64,000 nucleotides of DNA from Planctomycetota bacterium (GCA_016713175.1 JADJPQ010000011.1:124001-188000), one strand, 5' to 3'; counted from the first letter of the stretch, positions 1 through 9,766 are shown. Made by a program: numbers and translations. Notes: generated by a model not told the origin, from the letters alone.

Positions 1-3000
1 GCGAACTGGAGGATACCGGACTGGCGGTCGCCCACGTGCAGACCGTGCTCGGCCTGCACGCGCTGCTGATTGACGACAACAGCGAGACGGCGCGTTCGCG
101 CTTCGCCGCCGCGCTGGCGGTCGATCCCGGGAACGAGGTTGCCTGGCTCGGCGCCCTGTTGGTCGGCATCCGCGACCGTGACGGTTCCCGCGTGCGCAGC
201 CTGCTGGCCGGGCGCCGCGTGCCAGCGACGCCGTTGGCAGCCGCCGTGTGTCTGGTGGGAATCGCGGGAGCCTGGCTGTGGTCGACGGACGGCGACCGCG
301 GACCGCCGCATCCGTCGGCGGAGCTGGTCGCGGTCGGTGACCTGCCCGGGATCGGGCCGGATGTCCGTCTGATCGTGGCGCGCCTGCAGTTGATCGAAGG
401 CGATGCCGCGGGAGCCGCATCCCGGTTGCGCGGCGGCGAGGTTCCCGAACGGTTGCGGTCCGAGTGGCGCTACCACGCGCTGTGGGCCGCCTTGTTGTGC
501 GGCGAGTTCGATCGGGCGTTCCGGTTCTTCCACCGCGCGCCTGCCGCTGGCCGTTGGGTTCTCGCCGCATCGATCCTCGACGGTTGCAATCGCCACGCCG
601 GTGACCTGCGCGTCGCCCGCGATCTGACCGATGCGGACGAGCCCTGGCGAGCAGCGGCTCACGCCCGGGCGGCGTTGGCGCGTGGGGAGTCACCGCCGCC
701 GCCACCGCCGGCTTCTTGCCTCGATCGGGAAGGACTCGAGTCGTTCCGCGTACGCCTGGGGTGCACCTGGAGCGGGGCCCGGGCCGGACTTGCCGCGTGC
801 CTGCACGAGCCGGCATTCGAACGGCTGCCCGCGGCGGAACGCGAATTCTGGCGTGGCCTGGCGGGCCTGGCGACCGATCGGCGCGCCGGCGTCGCCAGCC
901 TGCACCGGGCCGGGCGTCTCGGGCATCCGCGCGCGGACCTGGTCATCGCGGTGGACGCCGTCCGCCACGCGGAGACCGCCGCGGCCCTCGCGGCTCTCGA
1001 GCGGGTACCGGATCAGGCCGGTCCCAAGGTCGCGAGTCTGCGCGCTCAACTGGCCCTGGCGCGCGGCCGTCTGGATGGTGCGGAACCCGATCTGCTGCGG
1101 TCGTCGGGGCGGACCAACGGTGCGGCGTGCCGCGAGATGGCGTTGCTCTGCCTGCTGCGGGCCACGCGCGTCTTCGGCCCCAACGCGGCCGAGCATGCGC
1201 GGGCGCTTCGATTGGAGGCGGCGGAACTGCTGGAACGAGCGCTGGCCGGTCCCGGTGTGGTCGCCGAGGACACCGAGGCGCTGGCGCGTTGCCTCCGGTT
1301 CGCCGCGGATCCGGCGGATGGGCTTGCGGGCGCGGCCGCCGTCTGGCCGGTGGTCGCGGCGTTGCGGCCGGCGCTGCAGTCGCCGTTCCTGGTCTGGTAC
1401 GCGGCGTGCGCGCGGCTTGCCGCCGGATCGTCCGACGTCCCGATCGCGATCTGCCGCGATATGGCGCAGCGCTTCGGCGAACGGGACCGGTACCCGGCGG
1501 CAACCCGTCTGGCTCTGGCTGCGATCTTTGTCACCGCAGCCGTGCGGGCCGACGCGGAGTCCGCTGGCGCCCTCGGCGAACTGGCGCTGTCGCTGGTCGA
1601 CGGCGATCCCGACCCGGCCGCCATCGATGTGGCCGAGCGTGCGCGACTGGCGGCGATCTGCGCCGCGTATCGCGAGTCCGGGGATGCCACGGCCTTGCCG
1701 GTGCCGGCCGGCAACGGTTTCGGTGCCGCGCTGCTGCGCGCCTGCCAGAGCCGTCGCGCGAATCGGCCGGCCGACGCGGCTGCCGCGCTGCAGGCGGTGG
1801 ATGCGGCGGACCCCGGCGATGCGAGGCTGGCGGCGGCGCTCGCCACCCTGCTGCGCGGGGACACCCTGGTCGTCGCCGCCGTTCCCGAGGTGCCGGTTGG
1901 CGCTGGTCCGGCCATGAGTGCCGTGTGCCACGTGTTGCGCGCCGCGGCCGAGTTCCAACGGGGGGAGCCCAGGGACGGTCTCCTGGTCCTGTTGCGGGCG
2001 CCGGGCTTTGCCGAACAGGTCCTCGAGTTGCGGCGGTTCCTGCCGTGGCTGTGCGTGATCGCGCGGGAGCGGCCCGGTGTCGACGGGCTCGTGCGTCAGG
2101 CGTTGGCCGATCTGCGCGGCCGCGAGGATGCCGCCGCCAAGGAACTGCTGGCGGCATGCGAACTGGCGGTCGGCAACGTGGCGGCGGCGCTGCAGGCGTG
2201 GCAGGCGGTGCTGAAAACCAATCCGACGCATCCGATCGGACCCCAGGTGCAGGCCCTGTTGTCCCACATGGCGATCCAGGCGCTGCGCGATGGCAACAGG
2301 ACGACGGCGGTCGAGTGCTTGCACGAAGCCGCCCGCGTCGCGCGCACCGCTGGCGCCGGTGCCGGCGAGGACCTGCAGCGCTTCGCGGACGCCGTGCAGG
2401 CCGAAGATCTGCTGGTGCGCCTGCTGGCTGTCGTGTTCCCTGGCCAGACCGAACTCGTCGACACGCCGGGCCGTCTGCGCGCGGTGGCAAGGCACGTCGT
2501 GGAGCAGCCGGGCCTGGTTGCGGCGTTGCGCCAAGCGACGGATGCGCGGGCGGTGCTCGCCGCCTGGCAGGCCTCGGCGCCGGGGCGGCAGCCTGCCGTC
2601 CTGCACGCCCTCGCGGTCGTCTGGCGCGAGCGCGGCCGTCTCGACGGCCACCCCGCCCGGGCGATGGAGTGGGTGGAGACCGGCACTGCCGCCTGGTTGC
2701 ATCTGCTGCACGACCGGACCTTCCGGACTGAGTTCGCGCAGCGGCGCATCGTCGACGCGGCTGGCGAGCGCGTCGATCTTGGCAGCGACCAGGCCGAGGC
2801 ATTGTGGACGCGCTCGACGTTCCTGCTGCTGCAGGAACACCGCCAACTCGGCGCCCGGGCGCTCGCCGACGGCAAGCCGGAACTGGCTCGCGCGCATGCC
2901 CGTGTGCTCGTGCGCGCCGTGGGCGGAGCGGCAGCCGGGCGGGAATGGCTCGCGCGGCATGGGATCGAGGTCGGCGACGGCGGCGACGAGGCGTTGTGGC

Positions 3001-3470
3001 AGGGCACTGCGGCGCTGGCGAAGGACGTGATCGCCGACTGGGTGTCGGCCTTCACGGCCTGGATCCAGGGTCAACTCGGTTTGTCCCAATGGTTCGAGCA
3101 AGTGCCGACGAGTGCTCCCCACGAAAAAGCGTTGGCGGCGTTCAGCAGCTTCCGGGCGCTGGGGATCGCGGACAAGAAGGTGCTGACCATGGCAGTGCAC
3201 TGTGTGTTCAGCCAGTGGTTCGCCGCCAACCAGGCCGAGGACGGCTCCGCCATGCGCAGGACCTGGGAGACCGGCAAGGAACATGCTTCCGCGTTGGCCG
3301 CCAAGCTCGAGCGCGGGGATGCGGCGGACCGCGGCAACCAGGCGTTGGCGTGGTTCCATGTCGCGGGCGCCTTCACGCCGGGCATCAGCGCGGTCACCGA
3401 GGCACGCGAGGCTTTGTCCTGGGACCCGACCAATCCCAAGGCGCGCGAGATCCTGGAGCAACGCCCATGA
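1..3470 (+). CDS. TPR-type helical repeat protein, 5' end outside the window
   Basis: The frame is open from base 3 to the window edge. The first usable start seen is GTG at 36, but coding reads in from upstream (ELEDTGLAVAHV), so the true N-terminus is probably outside the window. From 36 there are 1144 residues, rich in Ala, Leu and Arg and almost wholly helical. TPR-like helix pairs are visible near both ends ('AALAVDPGNEVAWLGALL' near residue 25; 'ALSWDPTNPKAREIL' at the end). A short hydrophobic run near residues 66-82 could be a membrane segment or a buried helix. Its stop overlaps the next ATG (ATGA), so it is the first visible gene of a long operon whose next members form a J-domain/GrpE/Hsp70 set. 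A scaffold or adaptor role for that machinery is inferred from context; no catalytic motif is visible. Confidence 0.8.
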   Translation, partial: ELEDTGLAVAHVQTVLGLHALLIDDNSETARSRFAAALAVDPGNEVAWLGALLVGIRDRDGSRVRSLLAGRRVPATPLAAAVCLVGIAGAWLWSTDGDRGPPHPSAELVAVGDLPGIGPDVRLIVARLQLIEGDAAGAASRLRGGEVPERLRSEWRYHALWAALLCGEFDRAFRFFHRAPAAGRWVLAASILDGCNRHAGDLRVARDLTDADEPWRAAAHARAALARGESPPPPPPASCLDREGLESFRVRLGCTWSGARAGLAACLHEPAFERLPAAEREFWRGLAGLATDRRAGVASLHRAGRLGHPRADLVIAVDAVRHAETAAALAALERVPDQAGPKVASLRAQLALARGRLDGAEPDLLRSSGRTNGAACREMALLCLLRATRVFGPNAAEHARALRLEAAELLERALAGPGVVAEDTEALARCLRFAADPADGLAGAAAVWPVVAALRPALQSPFLVWYAACARLAAGSSDVPIAICRDMAQRFGERDRYPAATRLALAAIFVTAAVRADAESAGALGELALSLVDGDPDPAAIDVAERARLAAICAAYRESGDATALPVPAGNGFGAALLRACQSRRANRPADAAAALQAVDAADPGDARLAAALATLLRGDTLVVAAVPEVPVGAGPAMSAVCHVLRAAAEFQRGEPRDGLLVLLRAPGFAEQVLELRRFLPWLCVIARERPGVDGLVRQALADLRGREDAAAKELLAACELAVGNVAAALQAWQAVLKTNPTHPIGPQVQALLSHMAIQALRDGNRTTAVECLHEAARVARTAGAGAGEDLQRFADAVQAEDLLVRLLAVVFPGQTELVDTPGRLRAVARHVVEQPGLVAALRQATDARAVLAAWQASAPGRQPAVLHALAVVWRERGRLDGHPARAMEWVETGTAAWLHLLHDRTFRTEFAQRRIVDAAGERVDLGSDQAEALWTRSTFLLLQEHRQLGARALADGKPELARAHARVLVRAVGGAAAGREWLARHGIEVGDGGDEALWQGTAALAKDVIADWVSAFTAWIQGQLGLSQWFEQVPTSAPHEKALAAFSSFRALGIADKKVLTMAVHCVFSQWFAANQAEDGSAMRRTWETGKEHASALAAKLERGDAADRGNQALAWFHVAGAFTPGISAVTEAREALSWDPTNPKAREILEQRP

Positions 3471-3925
3471 CCGACCTGCAGCGACCGTTCTTCGTGTTGA
3501 CGATGCCCGCCGAGGCGTCGGGTCGCGAGATCACCGAGCGCGGCGCCGACCTGCGCGCGGAGCACCCGGACGACGTGCGGGGTCGTGAGATCAACGATGC
3601 CCTCGACCAGCTGAGCCTGCGGCCGGACGACCGTGTGTTCCACGAGCTGTTCGAGCCGCCCGGAGCGGCGTACTTCGAGCGCGAACGCGCGTGGCGGCGG
3701 TTCGTCAAGAAGCACAAGAACAACCCGATCGACGTCGGGGCGGTGGTCGCTGGCGCAGTGCCGCCGACGCTCGCCGACCTCGACCTGACGCGACTGCTCG
3801 AGATCGCTTTCGATGGCTGGCTCATGCGCCCGGGCCCGTCCCTGGTGCCCGCCGTGGCGGCTGGGCCGGATGACGTGGGTGCAACCCAGGTGACCATGGA
3901 GCTGCACGATGTCCTCTTCCGCTGA
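3467..3925 (+). CDS. Divergent J-domain (DnaJ-like) protein
   Basis: 152 residues; the ATG overlaps the previous stop. The N-terminal 65 residues resemble a J-domain. 'FFVLTMPAEASGREI' lines up residue for residue with the usual YEILGV..DAS..EI start of helix I/II. It is followed by an intact HPD tripeptide ('LRAEHPDD', near residues 31-36) and then 'REINDALDQL...DDRVFHELF', like the EINEAYEVL..R..YD helix III. In DnaJ proteins HPD stimulates Hsp70 ATP hydrolysis. No Gly/Phe region, zinc finger or substrate-binding domain follows; the rest is a short helical tail. Its place directly ahead of GrpE-like and DnaK-like genes supports the call, giving a complete J-E-K set. The sequence is divergent and helix II is about one residue short, so a profile search should confirm it. 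Confidence 0.68.
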   Translation: MTDLQRPFFVLTMPAEASGREITERGADLRAEHPDDVRGREINDALDQLSLRPDDRVFHELFEPPGAAYFERERAWRRFVKKHKNNPIDVGAVVAGAVPPTLADLDLTRLLEIAFDGWLMRPGPSLVPAVAAGPDDVGATQVTMELHDVLFR

Positions 3926-4475
3926 CGACGATCCGTGGGCGGCGATGGCCGCGCGCGTCGAGGTCGTGGCCGATCCGGCTGCTGCCCCCGCGCACGAACT
4001 GGCGGCTGCCCTGCAGGCCTGTCACGAGGCGATTACCGCCGAACAGGCCAAGGCTGCGGCCGCCGAACGCGATCTGCTCGCATGTGTGGCGGAACTAGCG
4101 ATGCTCGGCGGCCGGCTCGAGCGGGCCCTGGCCGAGGTCGGTCCGGCCTTGCAGACGGCCGGACTGGAGCGCGTGTGTGCGCGCCTGCAGATGCTGGTCG
4201 GCGCGCAGCGGGCGGCGGTGGCCCGGGCCGGCATCGAGACGCCGGACCTGCGCGAACGGACCTACGACGAGGTGGCCGAACTGGTCACCGTCGAGTCCTG
4301 GCGCGAGGACGCGCGTTTTTCGAGCGAAGTCGTCGCCGAGGTGCTCGATCCCACGGTGTTGCGGGCGGGCCGCTTGTTGCGCCTTGGCCGGGTGGTCATG
4401 GGCTGTCCGCTGCCCCCGGCAGCGCGGACGGTGGGAGAATCGAAAGACAACGAGAACGGAGGTACGGAATCATGA
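3909..4475 (+). CDS. GrpE-like nucleotide-exchange factor
   Basis: 188 residues; the ATG lies 17 bases inside the previous gene and the stop overlaps the ATG of the DnaK-like gene. Residues about 25-85 are a long Ala/Glu-rich helix of the kind that forms the GrpE dimer stalk. The C-terminal part has the GrpE head pattern: 'AGIETPDLRERTYDEVAELV', then 'VVAEVLDPTVLRAGRLLRLGRVVMG', where the usual family has a V..GY....LLR.A.V.V ending. GrpE proteins release ADP from Hsp70. Length is near the family norm. Adjacency to a J-domain-like and an Hsp70-like gene makes this the exchange factor of a dedicated chaperone set. Similarity is at the pattern level only. Confidence 0.68.
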   Translation: MSSSADDDPWAAMAARVEVVADPAAAPAHELAAALQACHEAITAEQAKAAAAERDLLACVAELAMLGGRLERALAEVGPALQTAGLERVCARLQMLVGAQRAAVARAGIETPDLRERTYDEVAELVTVESWREDARFSSEVVAEVLDPTVLRAGRLLRLGRVVMGCPLPPAARTVGESKDNENGGTES

Positions 4476-7417
4476 GACAGTCGCGCAGTCGGGCAGTCGG
4501 TATCGATCTCGGTACGATCAATCTCGTGGTGGCGGTGCTGCCGGCAGCCGGTGGTACGCCGGTGCTGTTCCTGCATCCGACCGGGATGGCCACGACGCCG
4601 AGCTGTCTGTGGAAGCGCCAGGACGATCGGCTGCGCCCGGGGCAGACCCGCTTCGTGGTCGGTGGGCTGGCGGTGAGCCGTCAGGGCACTCGGCCGGAAC
4701 CGATCCGGTCGATCAAGAGCCGGATGACGTTGCCGCTGCGCGTCGCGATGACCGAGGAGGGCGTTGCTGCGCAGGCGGCGCGCATCCAGGCCGACATGGG
4801 CCGACCGGCGGCGCAGGAAGCGCTCGGCGAGCCGAAGGCGCAGAAGCTGGCGCGCGAGGTCGCGGAGGCGCGATTCGGCGCGGTCCGCGACGCGATCGGC
4901 ATGCGCACCGGCGAACGTCCGGAGAAGCTGACTCCGGCGGACCTGCTGGCCCACGCCGACGTGCTCGCGGAACTCGGCTTCGTGCTGGTCACCGACGAGT
5001 TGATGACGCCGGCCGAGGTGTCGGCGTACTACTTGCTGGAGACGCGGCGGCAGATCGAACAGACGGTGGCGAAGTTCGCGACCGATGACGAGGAGTGGAC
5101 CGTCGACCGGGCCGTCGTCACGGTGCCGGCCTACTTCGAGGTGACCGCCAGGAACGCCACACGCAGAGCAGCCGAGCTGGCCGGCTTCGAACAGGTCGAT
5201 CTGCTCGACGAGCCGACTGCCGCAGCGTACTACCACTGCTCGCGCACCAAGACGCAGAACGGCACGTTCCTGGTCTACGACTTCGGCGGCGGAACTTTCG
5301 ACGTGTCGGTGTTGCAGGTCAAGGACGGCCACTCGAGCCTGCTCGGCCTCAGCGGCAACACCCGGCTCGGCGGCGATCAGATCGACGAGGCCATCGCCGA
5401 GCACCTGCGCCAGAAGCTGTGCGAGCAGGGTTGGTCGCTGCAGCTCGATCTGACCGACGCCGACGACCGGCTGTGCTGGCAGCAGCTCAAGGTGATGGCC
5501 GAACGGGTCAAGAAGGAGATGAGCACTTCGACGTCGTGCACGCTGCGGTCGGACGATCTGACCGACCACAATGGCGATCGCGTGATCGTCGAGATGACGT
5601 TCACGCGGCCGGCCCGGCCGGACTGGGAGAGCCTGAGTCCCATCGAGGAGCTGGTCCGGGCGGTGACCGCGCGCACGATCCCGTACTGCGACGAGGCACT
5701 GGCCGATGCGGCGCGGCGGGCGGGAATTACCCTCGCCGACGTCGATGCGGTGATCCTGATCGGCGGCACCACCCACTCGCCGTTGGTGCGCGAGATGGTC
5801 CGCAACGAGCTGTGCGTCGATCCCGATCCGGCGTACGTGCGGGCCCAGCAGCAGCGCGATCCGGCAAGCGCCGCCATGTTCGCGGCCCGCAAGGCGAGGG
5901 TCCGCAATCCGGAACCGGTCTACCAGGACGCCGACACTGCGGTGGCGCTCGGCGCCGCGCTGATGGCTGCGGCGGCTGGCGATGTGCTGATTCCCGCAGG
6001 CGTGAAGGACTACCGGCTCCGCGTCGCTGGCGCCGGCCTGACCGACCGCACCGACACGGTCGACGGCCAGAAGGTCGCCCTGATCCACGTCGGCATGGTG
6101 GTCGAGAAGCGCGGTGCGGATGGCACCGGTGCCTGGCAGCCGGTACCCGGCGCCGAGGTCGCGGTTGCGAGCCCGCGCCACCAAGATGATGGCCAGACCG
6201 ATGCCAGGGGGCGTGTCACTGTCAAGGATCTCGAGTTCGATGCCGGCATGCCGGCGCGCGTGGCGATTACGGTGAACGACCGTTCGAACGGCCGGGAGGT
6301 CAAGAGCCACCTGGTCGTTCGCGAAGGCGAAGGGCTCGAGGAGCTGCCGCCGCCCCGGCTATTGCGCACCCTCCGGCTCGAGGTCGAGATGGGCGGTCGC
6401 CGCGTGCTCGATACGCTGGTGGCCAAGTTCGCATCCCTGCCGGCGAACGAGTCGCACCGTTTCCATCATCCGGGAACCGAGATCGTCGAACTGCCGCTCT
6501 ACCTGAACCGGACCAAGATCCGGGTGATCGAGGTCAGAGTGCCGCCGATGCCGCGCGGTACGCCAATCGTCCTCAATGTGCACGTCGACAAGTCCGACTT
6601 GATCACCGTCGATGGGAAGATCGGCGATGAGCCATTCGAGGCCGCCGTGGTTCCCCCGCCGCCGCGCGGAGCGCCGACCCCGGAAGAGGTGAAGACTCTC
6701 GACGCTCGGTTCGACCTGGCGTTGAGCTCACTGGCTCCGGCCGGTCAGATGGCGCCGCGGGTCAGGTGGGAGCAGACCCGGCCGGTACTGGACCAGGCGC
6801 TGCAATCCGGCAACGCCGAAAGCGCGGTAGTCCAGTTCGAGGAACTGGAGGAGATTCTCGGTGATGCCGAGGTGATCGAAGTGCCTCTGCGGCCGTCGCT
6901 GAGCGACTTCGAAAAGCGGATCGACGATGCGTTGGCGATCAATCGCGAGGCGGCCGAGAAGGCGCAGGAGTCGCGGAAACCTTATGACGCCGCGGAGAAC
7001 GAGCGCACCGTGCGGGCCCTGCAGGAGGAGGGGCGCCGCGCCTATCAACGCAAGGACCAGAAGTTTTGGTCCGACATCCAGGAGCGGCTCGATGCGCTCA
7101 TCAAGCACATGGTCAAGTCCTGTCCGCCGCCGACCGCGGCGCAGATCGCGGCGTACTTCCTCGGCCAGGTGCAGCAGGCCGTGCCGGATCTGATGACCGC
7201 CGCTGCCGAGCAGCGCCGAACCGAGTTCCGCGGCGAGCTGGCCCAGATGCAGGCGGCGGTGCGCCCCCTGGTGCAGAAGATCCCCGACGACGCCGACGGG
7301 GTCGCGGCGAAGGCGCGGGCGATGTACGAGCGCGTGCAGGAAATCGCCAAGGCCCTCGGCAAGGGACTCGTCGAGCCGCCCGGCGTGGTGCAGAAGAGCA
7401 TGGAGGCAGGGGCGTGA
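4472..7417 (+). CDS. Long divergent Hsp70 (DnaK-like) ATPase
   Basis: 981 residues, against about 640 for ordinary DnaK. The ATG at 4472 has a GGAGG-type ribosome site just upstream and overlaps the grpE-like stop. Actin/Hsp70 ATPase motifs are intact: 'GIDLGTINLVVAV' (residues 10-22), 'VTVPAYFEVTARNATRRAAELAG' (about 215-238, quoted in part), 'DEPTAAAYY', 'VYDFGGGTFDVSVLQ' (about 268-282) and 'VILIGGTTHSPLVREM' (about 426-441). The region between the first two motifs is rearranged. Beyond residue 500 there is a beta-rich section with an Ig-like feel, then a long charged helical tail (about 720-981) replacing the canonical lid and acidic C-terminus. It probably acts as an ATP-driven chaperone with the adjacent J-like and GrpE-like proteins; its client is unknown. 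Confidence 0.88.
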   Translation: MRQSRSRAVGIDLGTINLVVAVLPAAGGTPVLFLHPTGMATTPSCLWKRQDDRLRPGQTRFVVGGLAVSRQGTRPEPIRSIKSRMTLPLRVAMTEEGVAAQAARIQADMGRPAAQEALGEPKAQKLAREVAEARFGAVRDAIGMRTGERPEKLTPADLLAHADVLAELGFVLVTDELMTPAEVSAYYLLETRRQIEQTVAKFATDDEEWTVDRAVVTVPAYFEVTARNATRRAAELAGFEQVDLLDEPTAAAYYHCSRTKTQNGTFLVYDFGGGTFDVSVLQVKDGHSSLLGLSGNTRLGGDQIDEAIAEHLRQKLCEQGWSLQLDLTDADDRLCWQQLKVMAERVKKEMSTSTSCTLRSDDLTDHNGDRVIVEMTFTRPARPDWESLSPIEELVRAVTARTIPYCDEALADAARRAGITLADVDAVILIGGTTHSPLVREMVRNELCVDPDPAYVRAQQQRDPASAAMFAARKARVRNPEPVYQDADTAVALGAALMAAAAGDVLIPAGVKDYRLRVAGAGLTDRTDTVDGQKVALIHVGMVVEKRGADGTGAWQPVPGAEVAVASPRHQDDGQTDARGRVTVKDLEFDAGMPARVAITVNDRSNGREVKSHLVVREGEGLEELPPPRLLRTLRLEVEMGGRRVLDTLVAKFASLPANESHRFHHPGTEIVELPLYLNRTKIRVIEVRVPPMPRGTPIVLNVHVDKSDLITVDGKIGDEPFEAAVVPPPPRGAPTPEEVKTLDARFDLALSSLAPAGQMAPRVRWEQTRPVLDQALQSGNAESAVVQFEELEEILGDAEVIEVPLRPSLSDFEKRIDDALAINREAAEKAQESRKPYDAAENERTVRALQEEGRRAYQRKDQKFWSDIQERLDALIKHMVKSCPPPTAAQIAAYFLGQVQQAVPDLMTAAAEQRRTEFRGELAQMQAAVRPLVQKIPDDADGVAAKARAMYERVQEIAKALGKGLVEPPGVVQKSMEAGA

Positions 7418-7427
7418 GGCCCTGTCC

Positions 7428-9296
7428 ATGAACGTGCACGGAACGTTCGGCTGCCACCTCGGCGCGGAGACCTGTGCCGCCGCCCGGCTCGCCGGCGACG
7501 ACGCTCCGTCGTGGCCGACGGTGACCATCGCCAATGCGGTGGCCTGGGATGACCAGCGCCGCGTGCCGATGGTCGGCGACGAGGCTTCCGGCTGTCGGCA
7601 AGCGCACGCGCTGCTGCCGCGTGCTCTCGGCCACGCGACCAGCGTGGTGCTCGGCCCGGACCTGCACGACCGATCGCGCCTGCTGGGTCTCTTGTTCGGC
7701 GAGCTCCGTGGTCGACTCGAGCGCGCTGCGGGTCCGGCCACCGGCTCCGTCCTTGATCGCGTCGCCGTGGCGGTCGCCGCCGGCACCTGTCTCGACGCCG
7801 CCGCCACGATCCGTGCCGCGGCGGCGCACGCCGGACTGCACCTGCTCGACCTCTGTCCGTTGCCATTGGCCGCCGTCGCGTGGCTGGAGGCCTGCGAAGG
7901 TCGATCTGCTGCCGACGTTCTCGTTGTGCACGGCGACGGCGGCAGCATGGATGCTGCGGTGCTGCGGCGGACCGCCACGCAGTGGCAGACGCTCGCGGTC
8001 GAGACCGAACCGTTCCTCGGCAGCATCGACTTCGATCGCCGGTTCGCCGGCCTGCTCGCGGCGCGTGCAGGACTCGCCGAAGGAGCGTGGCGCGAGGATC
8101 CGTCGCAGCTGCTGCGCGCCGCTGCCCGACTGCGTCTGGCGCTGGCCGGCCCGGGTGACTCGCTGCTCGTCGATGGCCCGCTCCAGGGCGTCGAATCGGG
8201 GACGGCGACGGCCATTGCGCGTGCCGATTGCGCGACGGCGACCGCGGACCTTGTCGAACGGATCGGCCAGCGTGTGGCGGCGACGCTGGCCGCGGTCGCG
8301 ACCAGATCAGCCGGCGCGCCACCGCCGGTCGTCCTGCTCGGCGGCAGTCTGCTGGCCATGCCGTTCGTCCGGGCCGAGATCGAGCGCAGGCTCGCGGCCG
8401 CTGGCGGTCCTTTTGGCGTGCGGGATCTGCCTATTGATGCGGTGGCGCGCGGCGCCGCGGCTCGCGCCAGCACCTTCGGCCCGTTGGTTCGCAGCGAGGA
8501 CGGGCGGTTGCGTGTGCACTTCGTGCCGCGGACGGCACCGGTTCTCGATCGGGCGGCCGATGGGCTCAAGGTGACCGCGCGGATCGAGCAGCAGGCGGCG
8601 GCGCGCTCGCCGCTGACCGTCCAGGTGCATGACGGCGCGGGCAACGAGTTGGACGAGGCCGAGGTGCGTGCCGACGGCCTGTTCTGCATCGAATCGGAGA
8701 CCTCGGTCCGTCTGCCCCTGCGGCTCGCGATCCAGGATGCCGAAGGCGTCTGCGCGGCCCGGATCGACTGGCCATTTGCCGGCGCCCTGCTGCCGCGCCA
8801 TGTCGCCACCTCGGCGCCGCCGTTCCTGCCATGCTCGCTGTCGCTGCGCCTCGACGGGCAGGTGCTGGGCGCCCTCGCGGCAGGATCCGGTCTGCCAGCG
8901 ACCATCGAGATCCGGATCGGCGACCGTGGTGCCTTGCAGTTGTGCGCTGGCGAGCGCTTGCTGGCCATGCTGCCGGCGATTGCAAGCGGATCGGTGGTCC
9001 GGCTGCATTGCGATGCTCGCTTCGAGTTCGGCATCGGCCTGGTGGCGGCAGGCCAGCAACAGCCGCTGTCCATCGAATCCGTTCCGACCCGGCAGGATGC
9101 CGGCGACGGGGCATGGGAGCGGACGCGCGAGGCGGATGCCGGACGCTTCGCCGACAGTGCGCTGTTGGCGCAGGTGCGTGCGCCGCGCGCCGCCGTGCCG
9201 CCGCCGCCGTCGGGTCAGGTGGCCGGCAAGCGAAGCGACCAGGACGCGCTGCCGGGCGCGACGGTGTTCCGGTTGCTTGCCGGAGGTGCGGAATGA
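7428..9296 (+). CDS. Degenerate Hsp70/actin-fold protein
   Basis: 622 residues, starting 10 bases after the DnaK-like gene. The Hsp70 layout can be followed but the nucleotide loops are altered. The phosphate-1 position reads 'GCHLGAETCAAARL' instead of DLGTTNS. The phosphate-2 position reads 'VVHGDGGSMDAAVL' instead of DFGGGTFD. The adenosine loop 'VVLLGGSLLAMPFVRAEI' is well kept. 'ETEPFLGSIDFDRRFAGLL' corresponds to the G.G.DFD motif. ATP may be bound but hydrolysis could be weak or lost. The C-terminal 220 residues are beta-rich with no lid helices. A paralogue beside an active Hsp70 suggests a regulatory partner, comparable in concept to Hsp110 or substrate-recognition Hsp70s; that role is inference. 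Confidence 0.75.
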   Translation: MNVHGTFGCHLGAETCAAARLAGDDAPSWPTVTIANAVAWDDQRRVPMVGDEASGCRQAHALLPRALGHATSVVLGPDLHDRSRLLGLLFGELRGRLERAAGPATGSVLDRVAVAVAAGTCLDAAATIRAAAAHAGLHLLDLCPLPLAAVAWLEACEGRSAADVLVVHGDGGSMDAAVLRRTATQWQTLAVETEPFLGSIDFDRRFAGLLAARAGLAEGAWREDPSQLLRAAARLRLALAGPGDSLLVDGPLQGVESGTATAIARADCATATADLVERIGQRVAATLAAVATRSAGAPPPVVLLGGSLLAMPFVRAEIERRLAAAGGPFGVRDLPIDAVARGAAARASTFGPLVRSEDGRLRVHFVPRTAPVLDRAADGLKVTARIEQQAAARSPLTVQVHDGAGNELDEAEVRADGLFCIESETSVRLPLRLAIQDAEGVCAARIDWPFAGALLPRHVATSAPPFLPCSLSLRLDGQVLGALAAGSGLPATIEIRIGDRGALQLCAGERLLAMLPAIASGSVVRLHCDARFEFGIGLVAAGQQQPLSIESVPTRQDAGDGAWERTREADAGRFADSALLAQVRAPRAAVPPPPSGQVAGKRSDQDALPGATVFRLLAGGAE

Positions 9297-9766
9297 ACGC
9301 CTTGCGATGTCCTTTGGTACCGTGCAGCCGCGAGAACGATCCGACCGCGACGAACTGCTCGAAGTGCGGCACGCCGCTGCGGCAGCATGCGCGGTTGAGC
9401 AGTCACGCGGCCCGGTTGTTCAATCGCGGTCTCGAGGCGGCGCGCGCCGGCCAGGCCGTCGAGGCCGCCGAACAGTTCGCCGCCGTGGTCCTGTGGCATC
9501 CGCGTGACCTCGACGCCCGCGTGGCGCTGGGGTGGTGTCACCTGTCTGCGGGGCATCCCGACGACGCGCGGCGGCAGTTCGAGATCGCGTTGCAACAGTC
9601 ACCAGGTCTGGCGCTGGCAGTGCGAGGGCTCGCGAGCGCGGTCGCTCCGCGCCGGTCCGCCCGTTCCGCCGATCGGACGGATGCTGCCGGTGCCGGGCGC
9701 CGGAAGCCCCGTGGCAAGGCCAAGAAGCGCATGGCCCGCGAACGACGGCGAGGGCGACGGCGATGA
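9293..9766 (+). CDS. Zinc-ribbon plus TPR small protein
   Basis: 157 residues, coupled by ATGA to both neighbours. The N-terminus has four cysteines in a short ribbon, C6 and C11 then C22-x2-C25 ('NCSKCGTPL'), typical of a small zinc ribbon. Residues about 38-112 form two TPR-like helix pairs ('GLEAARAGQAVEAAEQFAAVVLWHP', 'ALGWCHLSAGHPDDARRQFEIAL', each quoted in part). The last 40 residues are strongly basic (RRKPRGKAKKRMARERR...), suggesting nucleic-acid or acidic-protein contact. Probably a small adaptor within the chaperone operon; no enzyme motif is visible. Confidence 0.7.
   Translation: MNALRCPLVPCSRENDPTATNCSKCGTPLRQHARLSSHAARLFNRGLEAARAGQAVEAAEQFAAVVLWHPRDLDARVALGWCHLSAGHPDDARRQFEIALQQSPGLALAVRGLASAVAPRRSARSADRTDAAGAGRRKPRGKAKKRMARERRRGRRR

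Noticed and set aside
690..3461. Very long open frame on the minus strand opposite the TPR gene
   Set aside because: Antisense read-through of GC-rich coding DNA: Arg/Gln/Pro-rich low-complexity translation with no domain.
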